A stretch of 64,000 bases of DNA from Psychrobacter sp. Pi2-52 (GTDB lineage: Bacteria; Pseudomonadota; Gammaproteobacteria; Pseudomonadales; Moraxellaceae): assembly GCF_904846705.1 (NCBI RefSeq), contig NZ_CAJHBS010000004.1, positions 124,001 to 188,000 of the forward strand. The letters run 5' to 3'. The notes under the pieces were generated by a model. That model ran no database searches, was not told the DNA's origin, and saw only the letters and a list, made by a program, of their open reading frames with translations. Shown here piece after piece: positions 1 through 9,790 of the stretch. Each line of letters starts with the position of its first letter. Position 1 is the stretch's first letter. The translations under genes were made by a program, and so were the position numbers.

Positions 1-63
1 GCTTGGCTTGATTATGCTGATTGGCAGACAGGCTACCGAGATATTTTAAACCATCAAGAGTAA
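1..63 (+). CDS. C-terminal end of an unidentified gene (partial)
   Basis: An open frame enters from the left edge and encodes 20 residues (AWLDYADWQTGYRDILNHQE) before a TAA at 61-63. The start lies outside the window. I do not recognise the family from so short a tail, and it lacks the ending expected of the Crc/exonuclease III proteins often found next to pyrE. It is read in the same direction as the next gene, 80 bases away. Confidence 0.45.
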   Translation, partial: AWLDYADWQTGYRDILNHQE

Positions 64-143
64 GCCTTTAGAGTTAAGCCCTAAAGAATAAAATAGCCTT
101 TGATGTAATCGTTTTTATTTGTTTTATAGTTTATGGAGATTTC

Positions 144-1181
144 ATGTCCCAGCCTTCTACTTCTGATGACCGTTTGTCTCATGCTAATCTGGCAACAGAG
201 GGCGGGCAGCTGGCAGAAGGTCACGTCCAAAAAAAGGCTGAGCAATCGTCTATGCTAGCTGATTCACAGCAGCCTGCGATTGTACATCCTAACTTTGATC
301 CCAAACAGTCTCCTCTTGATCCTGCCAGACCATTAAGTGATATACCTGAGCCTGCTCGTCGCCTAAATGGTCAATTGCGCAGGCTTTATGGTAACTCTAC
401 GCGGTTCTATCAGCCCAATGCAGATAGCTTATCGAAATGGTCACTGATTGCTTCAGAAGCGCTGGCTGAGCATTTATCATTGCTGAATGCGGCACAGCTT
501 ATCGAATTGCCGGATAGCTTTTATCAGAATCATAGTGAGCAGCCGTTAATATCGACATTATCAGATATGACATTATTAGATATGTCGGATATTCAACAGG
601 CGATTCGCGCTTATCCAAAACTGAACCGTTATGGGTTTTTGCCTATTGATAACTCTACAGTGACTGAATCAGATAACGATTCAAACAACGATTCAAACAA
701 TGATAGCAAGGCTCAAAATTCTGCATTATTATCTATGCGCGCATTGACCAAACGCTATAATCCTGATGAGCTACTCAACAGTCTGTATGCCGATGATTGG
801 CAAGTGATACTACAGCCGCAGCAGTTTGAAACAGGCGAGGGTAGTTTGGCCACGGATATTATGGCATGTAGCGTGGCTGTCCATGCGCTAAAGCAATGTA
901 GTACCCGTAAGAGTATCAATCATAGTTATAGCGCCGCAGAAATCTGCCAGCATGTGCGTAGCTATTTGCTCAGTCAGATCGTTTGTGAGCCGTCACAGCG
1001 CCATGCATATCGTCAGATTCGACTGTTTGCTGGCCATATTATTGTTGCCGCTTATCATTTGGGCTGGGAGATACAAGTCCGAGCAGATGGACAGAGCTAT
1101 TTTAATATCTCGTCGCGTAGTGGTTTGCTGACTCGCTATGCCAATATGCAGGATTATGAGATCAATGGTTGGTCAAGCTGA
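144..1181 (+). CDS. Orphan protein of unknown function upstream of pyrE
   Basis: 345 residues with no family I recognise. The start at 144 is supported by GGAG five bases upstream. The first ~65 residues are polar and probably disordered. Two predicted helical parts follow, separated by a DSNN-type low-complexity linker (about residues 176-190) encoded by 12-base tandem repeats. There is no signal peptide or membrane segment, so it is probably cytoplasmic. The C-terminal part (about 200-345) looks globular. pyrE follows after 62 bases in the same direction, which allows co-transcription. It is likely restricted to Psychrobacter and relatives; that restriction is my inference. Confidence 0.75.
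   Translation: MSQPSTSDDRLSHANLATEGGQLAEGHVQKKAEQSSMLADSQQPAIVHPNFDPKQSPLDPARPLSDIPEPARRLNGQLRRLYGNSTRFYQPNADSLSKWSLIASEALAEHLSLLNAAQLIELPDSFYQNHSEQPLISTLSDMTLLDMSDIQQAIRAYPKLNRYGFLPIDNSTVTESDNDSNNDSNNDSKAQNSALLSMRALTKRYNPDELLNSLYADDWQVILQPQQFETGEGSLATDIMACSVAVHALKQCSTRKSINHSYSAAEICQHVRSYLLSQIVCEPSQRHAYRQIRLFAGHIIVAAYHLGWEIQVRADGQSYFNISSRSGLLTRYANMQDYEINGWSS
678..701 (+). repeat. In-frame 12-base tandem repeat inside the orphan gene
   Basis: Two copies of GATTCAAACAAC/T at 678-689 and 690-701, flanked by partial copies (GATAAC before, GATAGC after). They encode an Asp-Ser-Asn-Asn run. The 12-base period keeps the frame, so copy number could vary between strains without breaking the protein. 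Confidence 0.7.
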
Positions 1182-1243
1182 TCAATAATGCGTACAATAA
1201 TGCAAATTTTTTGCCCCCTCTTTTTGCTGATAGGAATGTCATA

Positions 1244-1960
1244 ATGTCTCATGTAACACGCCCTCAAGACCCTACATTTTCATCTCATCAATTTATTCAA
1301 CTGGCTCTCGACAACCAAGTGCTCAAGTTTGGTGAGTTTGTCCTAAAGTCTGGTCGTATCAGTCCGTACTTTTTTAATGCAGGCTTGCTTGCGACTGGTG
1401 AGATGTTGTCACTGCTAGCACGCGGCTATGCAGATGCCTTGGCTGAACAAATAAGTGCGGCAAATAATGGCGGTAATGAGCAAGAGCTGGTCATCTTTGG
1501 TGCGGCTTATAAAGGCATTCCTTTTGTCGCAGCGACGGCGCAAGCGTTATGGCTACATCATGGCATTAATGCCAAATGGGGCTATAACCGTAAAGAAGCC
1601 AAAACTCACGGCGAAGGCGGCAATTTGGTCGGTGCTGACGTAAGTGGCAAGGCCGTTTGGGTGCTTGACGATGTCATCACAGCGGGTACAGCCATGCGCG
1701 AAGTGGTCGAGATTTTGGAGCAGGCAGGCGCAAGCGTTGCTGGTATTATCGTCGCACTTGATCGTAAAGAGAAAGGTCAAGCCGAGCACTCTGCTATTCA
1801 AGAGCTTGCCGCGACACTAGAAGTACCTGTACGTGCATTGGTCGATATCGATGATTTGATCAGTTATTTGGCCGATGACCATGGTGCACAAAACGGCCAA
1901 CATAAAGACGCGACCCAATTAGCCAAAATGCAACACTACCGTGAGCAGTACGGCGTATAG
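1244..1960 (+). CDS. pyrE: Orotate phosphoribosyltransferase
   Basis: Joins orotate to PRPP to give orotidine 5'-phosphate, the fifth step of de novo UMP synthesis, in the cytoplasm. The product is 238 residues; E. coli PyrE has 213. It carries the SGRISPYFFN segment near the N-terminus, a GAAYKGIPF segment and the PRPP-binding signature VWVLDDVITAGTA. I place the start at 1244 (MSHVTRPQ) because AGGA lies eight bases upstream; an in-frame ATG at 1169 would overlap the previous gene and has no such site. A short extra C-terminal stretch (about residues 205-225) accounts for the added length. Confidence 0.95.
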   Translation: MSHVTRPQDPTFSSHQFIQLALDNQVLKFGEFVLKSGRISPYFFNAGLLATGEMLSLLARGYADALAEQISAANNGGNEQELVIFGAAYKGIPFVAATAQALWLHHGINAKWGYNRKEAKTHGEGGNLVGADVSGKAVWVLDDVITAGTAMREVVEILEQAGASVAGIIVALDRKEKGQAEHSAIQELAATLEVPVRALVDIDDLISYLADDHGAQNGQHKDATQLAKMQHYREQYGV

Positions 1961-2025
1961 TTGGGCACCGATGTTGTTTAATAGGTGTGTTTCATATTAA
2001 TAATATAACGTAAGTGAGTCTTATC

Positions 2026-2997
2026 ATGAGCCAACAAGAACAAGAAAAGTCGCTAAAAATACTCGTTATTATGGATCCGATCGAGCGGGTTAATTATAAA
2101 AAAGACACCAGTCTCGCTATGATGTGGGCCGCTCAAGACCGTGGCCATCAGCTCGGTTATTGTCAGATTCATGACCTGTGGTTGGACCGTGGTCAGTTGA
2201 TGGTTGATACGCAGCCACTGACAGTAAAGCGTGATCCTGCAGATTTCTATACATTGGGTGATAAAAGCACAGGGCCAGTCGGCGACTATGACGTGATTTT
2301 GATGCGCAAAGATCCACCGTTTGATATGCGCTTTATTTATGCCACTTATATGCTTGACCATGCAAAGGCGGCAGGCGTACTCGTGGTCAATGATCCACAA
2401 GCGATTCGCGACTGCAATGAAAAGTTATTTGCGACATGGTTTAGCGATTATATGAGCCCAACGATTGTGACTAGCAAACAAGCACACATTCGTAAATTCA
2501 TCGCTGAACAGCAGGACGTCATCGTCAAGCCACTAGATGGTATGGGCGGCACTGGTATCTTCCGTTTGACTGCTGATAGCCCAAACATTGGAGTGACGTT
2601 AGAGATACTGACTGAGCTTGAGACTTTGCCCATCATGGCGCAGCGCTATTTGCCAGAAATCAAAGAGGGCGACAAGCGCGTATTAATCGTCGATGGAGTC
2701 GTGGTAGATTATAGTTTGGCTCGTATTCCAACCAAAGGCGAGACCCGTGGTAATCTAGCAGCTGGTGGTAGCGGTGTTGCTATGCCATTGACTGATATCG
2801 AACGCCAAGTAGCAGAAGTTGTGGCACCAATCGTCAAAGAAAAAGGCCTAATGTTCGTTGGTCTAGACTTGATCGGTGGACGTATCACTGAGATTAACGT
2901 TACTAGCCCAACATGCGTACGTGAGATTGATGACCAATGCGGTACAGATATCGCGACTGATTTTATTATTGCTATTGAGAATAAATTTACGGCGTAG
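2026..2997 (+). CDS. gshB: Glutathione synthetase
   Basis: ATP-dependent ligation of gamma-glutamylcysteine and glycine, the last step of glutathione synthesis. 323 residues against 316 in E. coli. The ATP-grasp fold is evident from VVKPLDGMGGTGIFRL (about residues 160-175), the MAQRYLPEIKEGDKRV strand and the metal-binding EINVTSPTCVREID near the C-terminus. The ATG at 2026 is preferred over an in-frame GTG at 2014; AAGTGAG at 2012-2018 is a plausible ribosome site for it. The gene sits 65 bases after pyrE and is followed by a terminator. Confidence 0.95.
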   Translation: MSQQEQEKSLKILVIMDPIERVNYKKDTSLAMMWAAQDRGHQLGYCQIHDLWLDRGQLMVDTQPLTVKRDPADFYTLGDKSTGPVGDYDVILMRKDPPFDMRFIYATYMLDHAKAAGVLVVNDPQAIRDCNEKLFATWFSDYMSPTIVTSKQAHIRKFIAEQQDVIVKPLDGMGGTGIFRLTADSPNIGVTLEILTELETLPIMAQRYLPEIKEGDKRVLIVDGVVVDYSLARIPTKGETRGNLAAGGSGVAMPLTDIERQVAEVVAPIVKEKGLMFVGLDLIGGRITEINVTSPTCVREIDDQCGTDIATDFIIAIENKFTA

Positions 2998-3113
2998 CTT
3001 TCGCTATGTTCAGGAACGTTTTGAGTTCAGGAATATTTTGACTACGTAAAACCCATATTTTAAGGTATTGTTAGTCATTGGATTTTCTTACCGTTTATTA
3101 GTATCACACGACG

Positions 3114-3146
3114 CCAAGCTATGACCGATCATGGCTTGGATTTTTG
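3114..3146 (+). terminator. Intrinsic terminator after gshB
   Basis: A 10-base stem CCAAGCTATG / CATGGCTTGG (one G-U pair) with loop ACCGAT, followed by ATTTTTG. It separates pyrE-gshB from the murG group. Confidence 0.75.
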
Positions 3147-3293
3147 TTATTTTTGCTGCATAAAGTACTGTATATAAGACAATGATTTCCTCTATACTAT
3201 GCGGGCTTTGGCTAGGTCATTATTTTTCATAATTGTTACCGCCGCAGTGAGATAAACCCTTCATATAAATAAAGTAAAGATAGGCAGGCGTTC

Positions 3294-4379
3294 ATGAAAA
3301 CACCGCATATATTGATGATGGCAGCTGGTACGGGCGGGCATGTTTTTCCAGCGCTTGCAGTGAGCGACGAGCTGACCCAGCGCGGTGCAGTGATTCATTG
3401 GTTAGGAACGCCAAACGGTATGGAAAATGGGTTGGTTGAGCCGACAGGTTATCCTTTTCATGCTATTAATATGCAAGGACTTCGTGGCAAAGGCGTTGGT
3501 CGATTATTGAAGCTACCAATGACTCTGCTATCCGCGACGATGGCAGCCGTAAAAGTGATACGTAGTAATCAGATTGATGTGGTCGTTGGGTTCGGTGGTT
3601 ATGTCACTGCACCCGGCGGTATCGCTGCACGTATGACTAATACGCCTTTGATTATCCATGAGCAAAATGCCATCGCTGGCATGAGCAATCGCTATTTATC
3701 TAAGCTGTCGACCAAGACATTACAAGCGTTCGAGAATACTTTTGCTAATAGTCAGCAAGATGCCAAGCTTGAGACAGTGGGCAATCCTGTGCGTAACGCC
3801 ATTACTGGTGTCGCAGAGCCAACGGTACGCTACGATGTAAATGACAGTTCACCGCTTAAACTGTTGGTAGTCGGCGGTTCACTTGGCGCTCAGGTATTAA
3901 ATGATACGGTACCAAAGGCATTAGCATTACTAGATCAGCCATTTGAAGTGCTGCACCAGTGTGGACGCAACAATGAAGCAGCCACGCAAGCGGCTTATAG
4001 CGAGCAAAATCTAAACAACCATCAGTTTACTGTACAGCCGTTTATTAATGATATGGCTGCAGCTTATAACTGGGCAGACATCATCGTTTGCCGCGCAGGT
4101 GCACTGACCGTGACCGAGATTCAGAACGTCGGAATTGCCGCTATTTTTGTACCGCTACCGCATGCAGTGGATGATCATCAGACGGCTAATGCGCGCACGC
4201 TGACCTCGCATGATGCTGCGATTTTATTGCCGCAGTCAGAGCTAACTGCCAAAAGTCTCAGTGACGAGCTTGGCGTACTCAATCGAGAGAAATGCTTAGC
4301 GATGGCGAAAAAAGGCCATGCATTGGCCAACCGTAGTGCGAGTAAGCAAGTTGCTGATATCATTTGGCAAGCGCTATAG
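3294..4379 (+). CDS. murG: UDP-GlcNAc:lipid I N-acetylglucosaminyltransferase
   Basis: Transfers GlcNAc from UDP-GlcNAc to lipid I to make lipid II, on the inner face of the cytoplasmic membrane. 361 residues; E. coli has 355. Visible GT28 motifs are GTGGHVFPAL at the N-terminus, GFGGYVTAPGG (about residue 100), HEQNAIAGMSNR, the C-domain loop VVGGSLGAQVLND and CRAGALTVTE (about residue 265), which contacts UDP. It opens the part of the division and cell wall cluster seen here; murC follows after 66 bases. Confidence 0.97.
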   Translation: MKTPHILMMAAGTGGHVFPALAVSDELTQRGAVIHWLGTPNGMENGLVEPTGYPFHAINMQGLRGKGVGRLLKLPMTLLSATMAAVKVIRSNQIDVVVGFGGYVTAPGGIAARMTNTPLIIHEQNAIAGMSNRYLSKLSTKTLQAFENTFANSQQDAKLETVGNPVRNAITGVAEPTVRYDVNDSSPLKLLVVGGSLGAQVLNDTVPKALALLDQPFEVLHQCGRNNEAATQAAYSEQNLNNHQFTVQPFINDMAAAYNWADIIVCRAGALTVTEIQNVGIAAIFVPLPHAVDDHQTANARTLTSHDAAILLPQSELTAKSLSDELGVLNREKCLAMAKKGHALANRSASKQVADIIWQAL

Positions 4380-4445
4380 TCTGTCGCTCATACCCCTTAT
4401 TTGAATTTACTAAGTTTTATTGACCTTTAATAAAGAGAGATCCTT

Positions 4446-5885
4446 ATGCCTACCTCTGCGAAAGCTCTACCTAAGCGTTTGATTGAAATACCAGAAATGC
4501 GCCGCATTCAGCATTTGCATTTCATCGGTATTGGTGGCTCAGGCATGTGCGGTATCGCTGAGGTGATGAACAATCAAGGCTATCAAGTCAGTGGTTCTGA
4601 CATCGCAGAAAGCTTGGTGACTAAGCGTTTACAGCAGATTGGCATTGAAATATCTATTGGCCATGACTCCAAAAATATTGCCAATGCTGACGTTATCGTT
4701 GTCTCATCAGCGATTGATCGTAGCAACCCTGAGGTAAAAGCAGCACTTGAAGCTCGTCTGCCAGTAGTACGCCGCGCCGATATGCTTGGTGAACTAATGC
4801 GCTATCGTCATGGTATTGCGGTTGCGGGCGCGCATGGCAAAACGACAACGACCAGTTTGCTCACGACGATGATGGCAGAAGGACAGTTAGATCCTACCTA
4901 CGTCATCGGCGGTAAGTTAAATGCGTCAGGCAAAAATGCGGCATTGGGTAGCAGCCGTTTCTTGGTAGCAGAAGCTGATGAGTCTGATGCATCGTTCTTG
5001 TCATTGCATCCGATGGCCGCGATTGTGACCAACATCGACCAAGACCATATGGAAACCTACGAAAACAGCTTTGATAAATTAAAAGCCGCTTATATCCAGT
5101 TTCTACAAAATATGCCGTTTTACGGTTTGGCAGTGGTTTGCGGTGACGATCCTGAGCTGTATGCAATGATCGATGATATCGGTCGTCCAGTATTGACCTT
5201 TGGTCTTGAGCCGTTCAATGATGTACAAGCTGTAGACTTGGTAACGGAAGGAACTAAAACTCATTTTACCGTACTGCGCCGTGACCGTGAGCCATTACGC
5301 CTAACGTTAAACATTCCTGGTACACATAATGTCTATAACGCTCTTGCTGCTATTACGATGGCGACCGATGAAGGCGTTGATGATGCAGCGATTGAGCGTG
5401 CCTTGCAGAAATTTGAAGGCGTGGGTCGTCGTTTTGAGCAGCACGCTTCTGTCGATATCGATGATGGTAATGTCTTATTAATTGATGATTATGGTCATCA
5501 TCCAAAAGAAGTCGATGCGACCATCAAAGCCGCTCGTCAAAGCTTCCCTGATCGTCGTTTAGTGATGCTATTTCAGCCACATCGTTACAGCCGTACCCGT
5601 GATTGCTACGACGATTTTGTAGAAGTGCTATCGAGCGTTGATGAGCTATTATTATTAGATGTTTATTCAGCAGGTGAGAGTCCGATTACGGGCGCTGATA
5701 CCAAGTCACTAGCACGCAGTATCCGTTTGCGCGGTGAAGTTGAACCGACTATTATTGATAAAGACAATCTAGCCCCTGTTATGCAGCGTTTGCTAAAAGC
5801 CAATGATATGCTGATTACCCAAGGCGCTGGTAATGTCGGGCAAATTGCTATCGATTTGGCTGCCAATAACCTTTATATTAAGTAA
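4446..5885 (+). CDS. murC: UDP-N-acetylmuramate--L-alanine ligase
   Basis: ATP-dependent addition of L-alanine to UDP-MurNAc, the first peptide step of peptidoglycan precursor synthesis. 479 residues; E. coli has 491. The N-terminal UDP-binding motif [13 protein letters not shown], the P-loop [21 protein letters not shown] and the C-terminal [10 protein letters not shown] are all present. A purine-rich AGAGAGA lies before the ATG. ddl starts 23 bases downstream, so murC and ddl are very likely co-transcribed. Confidence 0.97.
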   Translation: MPTSAKALPKRLIEIPEMRRIQHLHFIGIGGSGMCGIAEVMNNQGYQVSGSDIAESLVTKRLQQIGIEISIGHDSKNIANADVIVVSSAIDRSNPEVKAALEARLPVVRRADMLGELMRYRHGIAVAGAHGKTTTTSLLTTMMAEGQLDPTYVIGGKLNASGKNAALGSSRFLVAEADESDASFLSLHPMAAIVTNIDQDHMETYENSFDKLKAAYIQFLQNMPFYGLAVVCGDDPELYAMIDDIGRPVLTFGLEPFNDVQAVDLVTEGTKTHFTVLRRDREPLRLTLNIPGTHNVYNALAAITMATDEGVDDAAIERALQKFEGVGRRFEQHASVDIDDGNVLLIDDYGHHPKEVDATIKAARQSFPDRRLVMLFQPHRYSRTRDCYDDFVEVLSSVDELLLLDVYSAGESPITGADTKSLARSIRLRGEVEPTIIDKDNLAPVMQRLLKANDMLITQGAGNVGQIAIDLAANNLYIK

Positions 5886-5908
5886 GCTAAAATTTAGGGA
5901 CGATACTC

Positions 5909-6901
5909 ATGACAACTGATAATAAAGACAATAATAGCAATCAAAATACAGCTACCAATGATACATCTGTAGACACGACGACTGATGCAAAAGATGCCAG
6001 TCAGTTTGGCAAAGTAGCCGTTATTTATGGTGGCAGTAGCAATGAGCGTAGCGTGTCTTTGGACAGTGGTGCGGCAGTGTTGCAAGCGCTGCAAAACCAA
6101 GGCGTTGATGCCACTCATTTTGATCCAAAGCACCAAGACATCACTGAGCTACGCAAATATGACCGCGTGTTTAATGTATTGCATGGTCGCGGCGGCGAAG
6201 ATGGCCTACTGCAAGGCGTATTACAGTGGTTTGATATACCGCAAACTGGTTCAGGGATTCTAGCTTCGGCATTAGGCATGGACAAAGTACGTACCAAGCA
6301 ATTGTGGCAAGGTTGTGGCCTTTCAACTGCACCATTTTCATTATTGACGGCTGATACTGACTGGCAGCAAGTGGTTAATATGTTAGGTTTGCCACTTATC
6401 ATTAAACCAGTTCATGAAGGTTCAAGTATTGGCATGACCAAGGTCAACCATCTTGACGAACTGCCTGCTGCTTATGCAACTGCAGTGGAATGTGGTGATG
6501 CGGTGATGGCTGAGCGCTGGATTACAGGTCGCGAATTTACGATTGTGATTATCGATGACGAAGCATATCCAGTTATTCGCCTTGAGCCTGCTGATATCAC
6601 TAACTTCTATGATTTTGAAGCTAAGTACAATCGTAACGATACTAGTTATTACATCCCTTGTGGATTAAACGCTGCTGATGAAAAGCACTTGCAAGATTTA
6701 AGCCTTGCGGCATTTCGTGCAGTAGATGCAAAAGGCTGGGGGCGTATCGATGCGATGCAAGACGAAGCAGGCAATTTTTGGTTGCTTGAAATCAATACTG
6801 TACCAGGTATGACCAGTCACAGTTTGGTGCCGATGGCAGCTAAAGCTCGCGGACTAGATTTTGACGCGCTATGTTGGCATATTTTGGCACAAACGCTATA
6901 A
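5909..6901 (+). CDS. ddl: D-alanine--D-alanine ligase
   Basis: Makes the D-Ala-D-Ala dipeptide for the pentapeptide stem. 330 residues, longer than E. coli DdlB (306) because of an Asn/Thr/Asp-rich N-terminal extension of about 28 residues before KVAVIYGGSSNERSVSL. ATP-grasp motifs KPVHEGSSIGMTKV and, at the C-terminus, LLEINTVPGMTSHSLVPMAA are clear. AGGGA precedes the start. The position between murC and ftsQ matches the usual ddlB location. Confidence 0.96.
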   Translation: MTTDNKDNNSNQNTATNDTSVDTTTDAKDASQFGKVAVIYGGSSNERSVSLDSGAAVLQALQNQGVDATHFDPKHQDITELRKYDRVFNVLHGRGGEDGLLQGVLQWFDIPQTGSGILASALGMDKVRTKQLWQGCGLSTAPFSLLTADTDWQQVVNMLGLPLIIKPVHEGSSIGMTKVNHLDELPAAYATAVECGDAVMAERWITGREFTIVIIDDEAYPVIRLEPADITNFYDFEAKYNRNDTSYYIPCGLNAADEKHLQDLSLAAFRAVDAKGWGRIDAMQDEAGNFWLLEINTVPGMTSHSLVPMAAKARGLDFDALCWHILAQTL

Positions 6902-7278
6902 CTGTCAAATCAACTAAATTGAGCAGCTAGTGATGACTCTTTGTGTCACTAGAGCTGCTATACCACAGCTTCGTGTAAACTTGTGTAAATTCGCTGCTGC
7001 TAGTTAGTGTTTGGCTATTGTTTAACCATAAAATACGTTAATATTGTAAGAATAGGTCTATTTCGGTGATATTTATGTTGTTTTGTGAATACAACTGATA
7101 ACTTATTCATAATTTAAGAAAAATGTTACGTTTAAATCGACGTAATCGCTGTATATGAGCTATATTTTTAATAAAATTTGATAACATATCGACTTAATAA
7201 GCTTCTGCCAAAAATACGCAGATTTATATCAATAAATAGCATGATCAGTTTTATGCAAATATAGGGACAAAGGTCGTT
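6902..7278. other. 377-base gap between ddl and ftsQ
   Basis: No gene seen. A bulged hairpin (GCAGCTAGTGA / TCACTAGAGCTGC, 6923-6958) lies 22 bases after ddl but has no T-run, so termination is uncertain. The rest is strongly AT-rich and could hold an ftsQ promoter; I see no convincing -35/-10 pair. Confidence 0.5.
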
Positions 7279-8067
7279 ATGGCTCAAACTGTCAACGAGG
7301 TAACTGACTTGATGAGTGATAAAGCCGGTCGCCCAAAATCTAAGATCCAAATACCGGCAACGGTAAAGTATCTATTTATGGTACTTGTCTTAGGTTTGCT
7401 AGTGCTAATATTAATGATGGGCGGCAAAGCGCTGCGTGATGCGCCGCCCGCAAATATTTATGTCAGTAATCAAGGTTTGTCTGCTGCTCAATATCGCTCA
7501 TTACAAGACGTGATGGAACAACAACAAGTAAATAGCTTTTTTACTTCTGATTTGCAAGCATTGCGAGACATCACGATGGGTTTAGCTTGGGTAGACCAAG
7601 TGAGTATCTCTCGTGATTGGCAACGTGGCATCGTCGTCAACGCATTGCCCAAACAGGCAGTTGCTAATTTTGGTACAGAACGTTTGGTCGATGCAAAAGG
7701 GGCTGTATTTGTTCCTGCTGATAGTAGAGATTTAACACAAGAGCGTTTTGCTACCCTACAAGGCGAGATGTCTCAAGCGCCAGTTATTATGCAACAGATG
7801 CAGCAGGTCAATGATTGGTATGCACCGCTTGGTATGCAGGTCGAAGACATCATTCTGTCACCGAGAATGACTTGGCTAATCCGCTTTGACAATGGGCTAC
7901 GTGTGATTGTAGACAATGAAAATACGGCGCAAAAACTACTGAATTTAAGCCAGTTGCTTGGCAATCAGTTAAGTACGCGTCGAGATGAAATGCAGTCTGT
8001 AGATTTACGATACAAAAATGGCTTTACCATTGCTTGGAACGTGACACAGAGTGCTGAATCAGAATAG
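7279..8067 (+). CDS. ftsQ: Cell division protein FtsQ
   Basis: Bitopic divisome protein that recruits and regulates FtsB/FtsL and septal wall synthesis. 262 residues (E. coli 276). A cytoplasmic N-terminus of about 28 residues is followed by one membrane segment (about 29-52, YLFMVLVLGLLVLILMM). A periplasmic POTRA-like part comes next (LQDVMEQQQVNSFFTSDLQALRDI, shortened here to its sense) and then the FtsQ domain. AAGG precedes the ATG at 7279. Position between ddl and ftsA supports the call, since FtsQ sequence is weakly conserved. Confidence 0.93.
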   Translation: MAQTVNEVTDLMSDKAGRPKSKIQIPATVKYLFMVLVLGLLVLILMMGGKALRDAPPANIYVSNQGLSAAQYRSLQDVMEQQQVNSFFTSDLQALRDITMGLAWVDQVSISRDWQRGIVVNALPKQAVANFGTERLVDAKGAVFVPADSRDLTQERFATLQGEMSQAPVIMQQMQQVNDWYAPLGMQVEDIILSPRMTWLIRFDNGLRVIVDNENTAQKLLNLSQLLGNQLSTRRDEMQSVDLRYKNGFTIAWNVTQSAESE

Positions 8068-8231
8068 CCTAAGTAAGCACTACATCTATGCATAACCGAT
8101 GTGAGCTAATACGGTTTATTTAGTTTGAAGAAAATATGTACAACATCATAGCGTATTAGTAACGCTTTTTTTAATGATTTAATAGAAGAGCATCACTTGC
8201 TCCTCTATTTAGCGATAATTTGTCTGGTACC

Positions 8232-9524
8232 ATGAAAAATAATGAAAATCTGGTTGTTGTCCATCTAAGTGCCACGGCAGTATATGTCGTCATAGGCAAT
8301 GTTGTCTCTGCAAAAGACATTCGTATTTTGGGTGTAGGACAAGTTAAAAACAGCGATTTTTATCAAGGTCAAATAAAGCACCGTGAACGTCTGCAAGGTG
8401 CTATCAAACAAGCTATCCAAGAAGCAGAAGACACCGCTAATTGTCGTGTGCATAGTGTTTGGTTAACGCTTGCGACACCTGAGCTATCTAGCAAAAACAG
8501 TGCTGGAGAGGTCAAAGTAGAAGATGAAGTGGTACGTGCCAAAGACATGGTGCAAGCATTGGCCAATGCAAAGTCGCGTGATTTATCATCTGACTATTAT
8601 TTGATGCATTGCTGTCAGCAAGGTATTTATGTCGATGAGCAAGACTTTATGGTGGATGATGTCATCGAAATGATGGCACACAATATCACCGTGATGTACC
8701 ACATGATGATGATGCCTGTTGCCAGCCGTCAGAATATCCAAAAGCTATTACAAAGTTGTGACGTCGGCATTGATCATATTGTTTTTGATGCAGTGACCAG
8801 TGCTGAGTATAGTTTGATGACTGAGGAACGCCAGCAAGGCGTTTGCTTAGTAGATATCGGTGCTAGTACGACCAGCATTTGTGTGTATAAAGAGAATAAG
8901 TTGATTTTTACACACTGTATAGCAACAGGCAGTCATGAAGTGACAATGGATATTTCAGCTGATTTCGGTATTTCCATGATTGAAGCTGAAAAACTGAAGA
9001 AGTCTCATGGTACAGCTGATGTTAATAGTGTCGATCCAAGCGCCTTCTTTTTATTCAAGCCTCAAGGCTCGGGCGACGAAATTAATATTGGTATCTATAA
9101 CTTGGCACGTATTATTGAAGCTCGTTACGTTCAGATATTCACTGAAATAGCGCGTCAATTACACGAAGCAGGTTTGATAGGCTATATCGATAAAGGGATT
9201 GTGTTGACTGGCGGCGGTAGTACGATTAAAGGTATGATACCCTTTGCCAAAAAGCTACTAAAAATGCCTGTCGTACTAACAAACACCCATCCTGCTATCA
9301 GTGCTTATAATCATTTTGATAATGATGAGTCGTTTAAGCTATTAAATAGTCAAGTGAATGACCGTGCTTATCAGACGGCTTTTGGCACATTGTTATATAG
9401 TCAGAGCGAGCAATTCCGCCGTAGCGAAAAAAGTGAACCTGAAGCGATTCAAAACAATCGAGTATCAGGCGTATTTCGGAATGCGGGTCAACGGTTTGCG
9501 AATGTTTTAAAAAAAATACTATAG
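8232..9524 (+). CDS. ftsA: Cell division protein FtsA
   Basis: Actin-like ATPase that tethers FtsZ to the inner membrane and recruits later divisome proteins. About 430 residues (E. coli 420). Actin-fold signatures seen are the phosphate loop region VCLVDIGASTTSICVY (about residue 205), the 1C subdomain, and VLTGGGSTIKGM (about 320). The C-terminal amphipathic targeting helix fits FRNAGQRFANVLKKIL. No clear ribosome site precedes either the ATG at 8232 or an in-frame TTG at 8220, so the exact start is uncertain. Confidence 0.95.
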   Translation: MKNNENLVVVHLSATAVYVVIGNVVSAKDIRILGVGQVKNSDFYQGQIKHRERLQGAIKQAIQEAEDTANCRVHSVWLTLATPELSSKNSAGEVKVEDEVVRAKDMVQALANAKSRDLSSDYYLMHCCQQGIYVDEQDFMVDDVIEMMAHNITVMYHMMMMPVASRQNIQKLLQSCDVGIDHIVFDAVTSAEYSLMTEERQQGVCLVDIGASTTSICVYKENKLIFTHCIATGSHEVTMDISADFGISMIEAEKLKKSHGTADVNSVDPSAFFLFKPQGSGDEINIGIYNLARIIEARYVQIFTEIARQLHEAGLIGYIDKGIVLTGGGSTIKGMIPFAKKLLKMPVVLTNTHPAISAYNHFDNDESFKLLNSQVNDRAYQTAFGTLLYSQSEQFRRSEKSEPEAIQNNRVSGVFRNAGQRFANVLKKIL

Positions 9525-9790
9525 ACCTGTTTAACCTCATATCTAGAGCATCCATACATTATGGAATGTCTCTAAGTTAGTTAAGCAAGAAAATAAAGTA
9601 ATATTGCGAATAAATTAGTTTTAAAAATAAAGTATTAAGTAATAATGACATATTATTGTCTATACTGATCGATTTTAGCCATACCCTGTTTTATTTAAAT
9701 ACATTTATATATAGTATGTCGATAGCGCGCCACATGAGTGCGTTACTATGTATCGACTTACACGCTATCTGCAACTGGAGAATCTTTTTT

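Noticed and set aside
6923-6958. Terminator after ddl
   Set aside because: The hairpin is convincing but bulged and is not followed by a T-run, so I list it only within the gap description.
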